DNA of 17,904 bases from Acidimicrobiaceae bacterium (lineage in GTDB: Bacteria > Actinomycetota > Acidimicrobiia > Acidimicrobiales > Ilumatobacteraceae): assembly GCA_006515795.1 (NCBI GenBank), contig VFMC01000002.1:1-17904 (forward strand). The letters are read 5' to 3'. Positions 14,169 to 17,904 of this stretch are shown here, piece by piece (the stretch's first letter is position 1; each line of letters starts with the position of its first letter). A model generated the notes under the pieces. The model saw nothing but the letters and a program-made list of their open reading frames with translations, was not told the DNA's origin and searched no databases. The translations under genes and the position numbers were made by a program.

Positions 14169-15476
14169 TCAGATCCGGTCGATCGACGCGCCAACCGCGG
14201 CCAGACGGCCGACCAGATCGTCGTAACCGCGGTCGATGTGATGCACGCCGCTGATCATCGTCTCGCCTTCGGCCGCCAGCCCGGCCACCACTAGCGCGGC
14301 GCCGGCGCGGATGTCGGGTGCCCGAACCCTCGCGCCGCTGAGCGACGGCAGCCCGCGTACGACGGCGTGATGCCCGTCGGTGCGGATGTCGGCACCCAAC
14401 CGCTGCAGCTCCTCCACGTATCGGAACCGACCCGGGTAGAGGTTCTCGGTGACGATGCCCACACCATCGGCGACGGCCAGCATGGTGACGATCAGCGGTT
14501 TGTAGTCGGTGGCGATGCCCGGATACGGCAGGGTGGCGACGTCGATGGAACGGAGCCGGCCCTCGCTGCAGACCGTGAGGCCGTGGTGCTGGTCGACGAT
14601 GCGCAGGCCCATGTCGGAGAAGCGGCGCAGCACCATCTCCATGTCCTCGCGCCTGGCGCCGCGCAAGAACAGCTCACCGCCGGCGACTGCGGCCGCAGCG
14701 ATGTAGGTGGCAGCCTGGATGCGGTCGGTGACGGTTCGGTGGTCGGTGGAACGCAGCGACCCGGGTTCGACACCGTGCACGACGAGCGTGGACGAGCCGA
14801 CCCCTTCGATGTCGGCACCCATCGACACCAGCATCGTGCACAGATCGGCGATCTCCGGTTCGCGTGCGGCGTTGTCGATCACCGTCGTGCCCTTGGCATG
14901 GACGGCCGCGGTGACGATGTTCTCGGTCGCGCCGACGCTCGGGAACTCGAAGGTGATGTCGGCACCGTGGAGGCGCTCGGCACGCGCCTCGACGTCGCCG
15001 TGCGCCACCTCGAAGGTGGCGCCCATCGCCTCGAGGCCGGCGACGTGCATGTCGATCGGGCGTGATCCGAAGTCGTCGCCGCCAGGGAGCGACAGCCGCA
15101 CGCGCCCGTAACGCCCGAGCAACGGGCCGAGAACGTTGATCGAGGCGCGGATGCGTTCGACCAGTTCGTAGGGAGCTACGGGCTCGATGACCCCACCGTT
15201 GTGCATCGTGATCTCGTTCGGCCCCGAGATCGTGGTGGACACGCCGATCGCGTCGAGGAGATCGGCCATGATCGCGACATCGGCGATGTCGGGCACGTTC
15301 GACAGGCGGTACTCGCCCTCGGCGAGAAGCGTGGCCGCCATCAGCTTCAACACCGAGTTCTTCGCACCCGGGACGACGATCTCGCCGAGCAACGGTCCCG
15401 ACTTGCGCACCACGATCTGCTGCTCGGATTCGAGGTCTGCGGTTGGGGGCATCGCCGGCGATGCAGACGTGGACAT
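14169..15476 (-). CDS. murA: UDP-N-acetylglucosamine 1-carboxyvinyltransferase
   Basis: From ATG 15476 the protein has 435 residues. MurA transfers enolpyruvate from PEP to UDP-GlcNAc, the first committed step of peptidoglycan synthesis, in the cytoplasm. The K39-N40 pair sits in PGAKNSVLKLMAATLL, and RASINVLGPLLGR follows at about 110. The catalytic loop reads LPGGDDFGSRPIDMHVAGLE. The position of E. coli Cys115 is Asp (D134 here), as in mycobacterial MurA. Other family segments are FPSVGATENI, DRIQAATYIAAAA and PYPGIATDYKPL. A TTG at 15485 would add three residues, and ATG at 15452 is a shorter option. No partner cell-wall gene is adjacent. Confidence 0.95.
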   Translation of the reverse strand: MSTSASPAMPPTADLESEQQIVVRKSGPLLGEIVVPGAKNSVLKLMAATLLAEGEYRLSNVPDIADVAIMADLLDAIGVSTTISGPNEITMHNGGVIEPVAPYELVERIRASINVLGPLLGRYGRVRLSLPGGDDFGSRPIDMHVAGLEAMGATFEVAHGDVEARAERLHGADITFEFPSVGATENIVTAAVHAKGTTVIDNAAREPEIADLCTMLVSMGADIEGVGSSTLVVHGVEPGSLRSTDHRTVTDRIQAATYIAAAAVAGGELFLRGARREDMEMVLRRFSDMGLRIVDQHHGLTVCSEGRLRSIDVATLPYPGIATDYKPLIVTMLAVADGVGIVTENLYPGRFRYVEELQRLGADIRTDGHHAVVRGLPSLSGARVRAPDIRAGAALVVAGLAAEGETMISGVHHIDRGYDDLVGRLAAVGASIDRI

Positions 15477-15484
15477 GGAGGTCA

Positions 15485-15490
15485 AGTATG
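15485..15490 (-). promoter_or_regulatory. Weak -10 candidate (CATACT) for murA
   Basis: CATACT on the minus strand lies eight bases before ATG 15476, the same geometry as other genes here, but the first base departs from TANNNT. No Shine-Dalgarno sequence is seen. Confidence 0.3.
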
Positions 15491-15498
15491 CCCGCGAT

Positions 15499-15504
15499 TA
15501 CTGT
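15499..15504 (+). promoter_or_regulatory. Putative -10 element (TACTGT) for the MFS gene
   Basis: TACTGT is followed by six bases and an in-frame GTG at 15511, consistent with a leaderless start for the transporter. Alternatively it could drive a transcript with a leader of about 120 bases to the GTG at 15631. Confidence 0.35.
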
Positions 15505-15510
15505 TCGCAC

Positions 15511-17031
15511 GTGCTCGGGCCAGCAAGTCGTGTCGAACGGTTGTGGCCCTCGGCAGCGTCCGCCGCCACGACCGCCGATTCGAAGGCCGGTGCGTTTGCC
15601 GCGCGCGACACCATCGTTGCCGAGCAGGACGTGGGCGACGGACGGTTCGTGCAACGTGAGGGGCCGTTCGCCGAGTACTCACGCGTCGTCGAACGCCGCG
15701 GCGACGGGGTGCGCGACGTCACCACGTTCCGACTCGTGCTGCCATGGTTCGGGTGGCTGTTCCGGTGGCCCGTGCGCGCCACGCTGCGCAGCACACGGCG
15801 CGAGCGCGGCGTGCAGCCGGCGTGGGCACCGCCGGATCGACTCAACGCCCACCAGGTGATGGTGCTCGGGTTGCTGGCCGCGGTGTCGTTGAGCTCGGCG
15901 TTCGTCAACACCCTGTTCACCCAGACCGTGAACTTCGCTGCTGACGACTTCGGCATCAGCGAGCAAGGCCAGGGGATCGCTGGTGTGATCGTGCGGTTCG
16001 GCATCGTGCTGGCGCTCCCGTTCGCGGTGCTCGCCGACCGCGTCGGGCGGCGACGGATGATCGTGCTGTTGGCCTGGCTGGCGCCCACGCTCGCCTCGCT
16101 CGGCGCGATCGCACCCAACTTCTGGGCGCTGACCGCAACGCAGACGATCGCCCGTCCACTCGGCATTGCCCTCGACCTGCTGATCGCGGTCGCCGCGGCC
16201 GAGGAGATGCCGAAGAACAGCCGCGCTTACGCGGTCAGCGTGCTGGCGATGGCGAGCGGCCTCGGCGCCGGCGTCGCGGTCATCGCCCTGCCACTCGCCG
16301 ACATCGGTCCGGGCGCATGGCGGCTGGTGTACGTCGTGTCGCTCGTCTGGCTGCTCGCCGCGCTGGATGTGTCGCGCCGGCTCACCGAGACTCCGCGGTT
16401 CGAGCACGTCGTCGAGATCCACGCAATCGGCAAGGCACACATCGACCGTCATCGATTGGCGATCATCGCCACGGTCGCGTTCACCGCGAACCTGTTCATC
16501 GCCCCGGCGTCGTACTTCCAGAACAGGTACCTGAGCGACGTCCGCGGGTACAGCGCGGCAGGCATCTCGCTGTTCACGTTGGCCACCGCGACCCCGGCGT
16601 CGTTGGGCTTCGTCCTGGGCGGTCGCGTGGCCGATACCACCGGTCGGCGTCGCTTGTTGGCTGTCTCACTCCCGGCAGCGACGCTGCTGCTGGTGGCCTC
16701 GTTCACCGTTGGCGGGTGGCCGATGTGGCTCGCCGCCTTCGCCGGTGGACTGGTCGCCGGCATGGCCTACCCGGCTTTCGCGGTCTATCGAACCGAACTC
16801 TTCCCCACCGGCAGGCGCGGGCAGGCGGGTGGAGTGATCGTCGCCACAGCTCTAATCGGCGGAAGCCTCGGCCTGATCGCCGCCGGCGTCCTGCTCGATC
16901 TCGGATGGAGCTACGGCGCCGTGATGGGAACCCTCGCCCTCGGTCAGGCGGTAGCGGCGACGATCGTGCTGACGAGCTACCCGGAAACCGCGCACCGGTC
17001 GTTGGAGGAGATCAACCCCGAGGATGCTTGA
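15511..17031 (+). CDS. MFS transporter with N-terminal cytoplasmic extension
   Basis: The protein is about 506 residues from GTG 15511. Recognisable sequence begins at FVQREGPFAEYSRVVERRGDG, a roughly 50-residue soluble lead-in seen in some actinobacterial MFS proteins, followed by LPWFGWLFRWPVRATLR. Transmembrane helices then begin at VMVLGLLAAVSLSSAFV. MFS motif A is LADRVGRRRM after helix 2, with a second copy-like GRVADTTGRRRLL midway. About 12 hydrophobic segments are present. The substrate is unknown. The start is uncertain. GTG 15511 fits a leaderless promoter, but the next 40 codons have weaker third-position GC, so GTG 15631 (VGDGRFVQREG) is a serious alternative. ATG 15475, sharing CATG with murA, is less likely. 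The 3' end overlaps the convergent hydrolase by 20 bases. Confidence 0.83.
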   Translation: MLGPASRVERLWPSAASAATTADSKAGAFAARDTIVAEQDVGDGRFVQREGPFAEYSRVVERRGDGVRDVTTFRLVLPWFGWLFRWPVRATLRSTRRERGVQPAWAPPDRLNAHQVMVLGLLAAVSLSSAFVNTLFTQTVNFAADDFGISEQGQGIAGVIVRFGIVLALPFAVLADRVGRRRMIVLLAWLAPTLASLGAIAPNFWALTATQTIARPLGIALDLLIAVAAAEEMPKNSRAYAVSVLAMASGLGAGVAVIALPLADIGPGAWRLVYVVSLVWLLAALDVSRRLTETPRFEHVVEIHAIGKAHIDRHRLAIIATVAFTANLFIAPASYFQNRYLSDVRGYSAAGISLFTLATATPASLGFVLGGRVADTTGRRRLLAVSLPAATLLLVASFTVGGWPMWLAAFAGGLVAGMAYPAFAVYRTELFPTGRRGQAGGVIVATALIGGSLGLIAAGVLLDLGWSYGAVMGTLALGQAVAATIVLTSYPETAHRSLEEINPEDA

Positions 17032-17535
17032 CGGTGGCGAGCCAGTCGACCACCGCCGCGGCGATCACGTCGTCGGCCCCCTTCAGGTCGTGTCGACCAC
17101 GCTCGATCCACACGTGCCGCACCGTGCCGGGGATGGTGGCCGTCCACGCGGTGAGCTCAGCGGGAGTGCCGAACGGGTCCTTCGTGCCATGCACGAAGAG
17201 ACACGGGACGTGCAGTTGGGGAAGGTGCTCGACACGGAGCCGGTCGGGCTTGCCTGGCGGATGCAACGGATACGACACCAACACCAACCCGACGGCATCG
17301 ACCGCACCGGAGGCGACCGCCATCGAGCAGATCCTGCCGCCCATCGAGCGGCCGCCGAGAACGAGCCGCGAAGGGGCGAGGGCCCGAGCTTCGTCGATCA
17401 CGGCCTGCAGGAGCACGGGTGGCCGATCGGGCGCGCCCGCTCGATGGCGAGAAGCGACGAGTGCTCGCTGCTCGATCCGGCCCCTGGGAACAGCAGCATC
17501 GCCGGCACCGACCCGCTGGCCTGATGACTGGTCAT
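17012..17535 (-). pseudogene. Alpha/beta hydrolase (KANL3/Tex30-like), frame-disrupted near the N-terminus
   Basis: From ATG 17535 the frame reads MTSHQASGSVPAMLLFPGAG, then SSSEHSSLLAIER, the proper opening of this hydrolase family. It then loses homology and stops at 17398. The rest continues in another frame from about 17437: HRAGAPDRPPVLLQAVIDEA, then the nucleophile elbow GGRSMGGR, the acid in VHGTKDPFG and the histidine in ERGRHDLKG, ending at 17012. About 15-18 residues expected between the parts (an arginine- and proline-rich strand) are absent. This fits a 3n+1-base deletion near 17427-17440, next to a 12-base palindrome. The ATG overlaps the stop of the J-domain gene by four bases. 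All catalytic residues survive, but in a frame without a suitable start, so the product is probably inactive if the sequence is right. Confidence 0.7.
17428..17439. repeat. 12-base perfect palindrome at the hydrolase lesion
   Basis: CGGGCGCGCCCG is self-complementary over all 12 bases and lies exactly where the hydrolase changes frame. A GC-only hairpin here could promote either replication slippage or a sequencing or assembly dropout. Confidence 0.6.
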
Positions 17536-17904
17536 CGGTTGAGGATCTTCCTGGCTTCGCCGAGGTCGGCGATCGCCTTGCTGGCAGCAAGATCGCTGCC
17601 ACCGTGGTCGGGGTGCACCCGGCGCAGTCCCTCGCGATAGCGCGAGGTGACGTCCTTCCTCAGCACCTTGCCCGTGCCGAGCGGGAACCCGAGCAGGTCG
17701 AGCGCCCAGGCCCGCGGGTCGGCGAGAGCCGACAGCGAAGTGGTGGCGTTGCCGGCGAGATCGGCAATGAACGACGGGCCGATCGGCGCCCGCCACCGCA
17801 TCGCCCGGTGCAGCACCGGGACCAGCGCCTCGCGCGCCGACCGATCGAGCCGCTCGACGGCGTAGATCGCTCCGAGCACCTGCACCAGCGGGCTCCCGTG
17901 CGGT
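17532..17904 (-). CDS. C-terminal J-domain protein (5' end off window)
   Basis: The frame is open to the right edge, giving 123 residues of a longer protein. The visible N-terminal part reads PHGSPLVQVLGAIYAVERLD and MRWRAPIGPSFIADLAG. The C-terminal 45 residues form a J-domain-like unit, RYREGLRRVHPDHGG, with the diagnostic HPD tripeptide, then KAIADLGEARKILNR. J domains stimulate DnaK-type Hsp70 ATPases. Here the domain is C-terminal and the glycine-rich and zinc domains of DnaJ are absent, so a specialised co-chaperone is likely. A GTG at 17885 is an internal possible start, but the homologous-looking sequence continues upstream to the edge, so I treat the gene as partial. Its TGA overlaps the hydrolase ATG by four bases. 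Confidence 0.85.
   Translation of the reverse strand, partial: PHGSPLVQVLGAIYAVERLDRSAREALVPVLHRAMRWRAPIGPSFIADLAGNATTSLSALADPRAWALDLLGFPLGTGKVLRKDVTSRYREGLRRVHPDHGGSDLAASKAIADLGEARKILNR

Noticed and set aside
1..17904. CRISPR array, tRNA/rRNA, insertion sequence, phage or toxin-antitoxin genes
   Set aside because: No regularly spaced repeats, cloverleaf-like sequence, transposase, integrase or paired small toxin-like ORFs were seen on either strand.

Overview
The window is a dense, GC-rich (roughly two-thirds G+C by eye) actinobacterial chromosome segment. The gene families seen, the MurA with Asp in place of the catalytic Cys, the GTG starts and the apparent leaderless promoters suggest a member of the Acidimicrobiia (Ilumatobacter-like). 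That placement is inference; no rRNA or marker gene is present. No tRNA, rRNA, CRISPR array, insertion sequence or prophage was found. No gene-free stretch exceeds about 110 bases, the longest being 12107-12213 between ech and meaB.

Layout. (1) 1-2405, minus strand: an operon joined by 4-base ATGA overlaps, encoding a multi-pass membrane protein, a DUF4129 protein and a DUF4350 protein that runs off the left edge. This trio usually accompanies MoxR/DUF58 genes, expected beyond position 1. (2) 2404-3155, plus: a class I SAM methyltransferase broken by a short frame-changing deletion near its N-terminus. (3) 3201-4633, plus: galT and an SRPBCC protein, two bases apart. (4) 4652-7509, minus: glgB followed by azlC and azlD. 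(5) 7563-11243, plus: a GT4 glycogen-synthase-like glycosyltransferase and the GT35 alpha-glucan phosphorylase glgP. With the divergent glgB these form an alpha-glucan module for chain elongation, branching and phosphorolysis. GalT may connect it to UDP-sugars. (6) 11333-13426, minus: an enoyl-CoA hydratase, a MeaB-type GTPase and a NifU-like Fe-S scaffold. (7) 13490-14166, plus: a cupredoxin-like lipoprotein and a 54-residue single-span membrane protein. (8) 14169-15476, minus: murA. (9) 15511-17031, plus: an MFS transporter. (10) 17012-17904, minus: a C-terminal J-domain protein (5' end off the window) coupled to an alpha/beta hydrolase that is also broken by a frame-changing deletion.

Two patterns stand out. 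First, most operon-leading genes have a TANNNT hexamer 6-9 bases before the start codon and little or no Shine-Dalgarno sequence. This fits leaderless transcription and supports several start choices. Second, two unrelated genes carry the same class of lesion: loss of a short conserved N-terminal stretch with a net 3n+1 frame change. These are either real pseudogenes or local assembly errors. Otherwise the window looks like ordinary housekeeping chromosome, and I saw no clear evidence of a new defence or mobile system.
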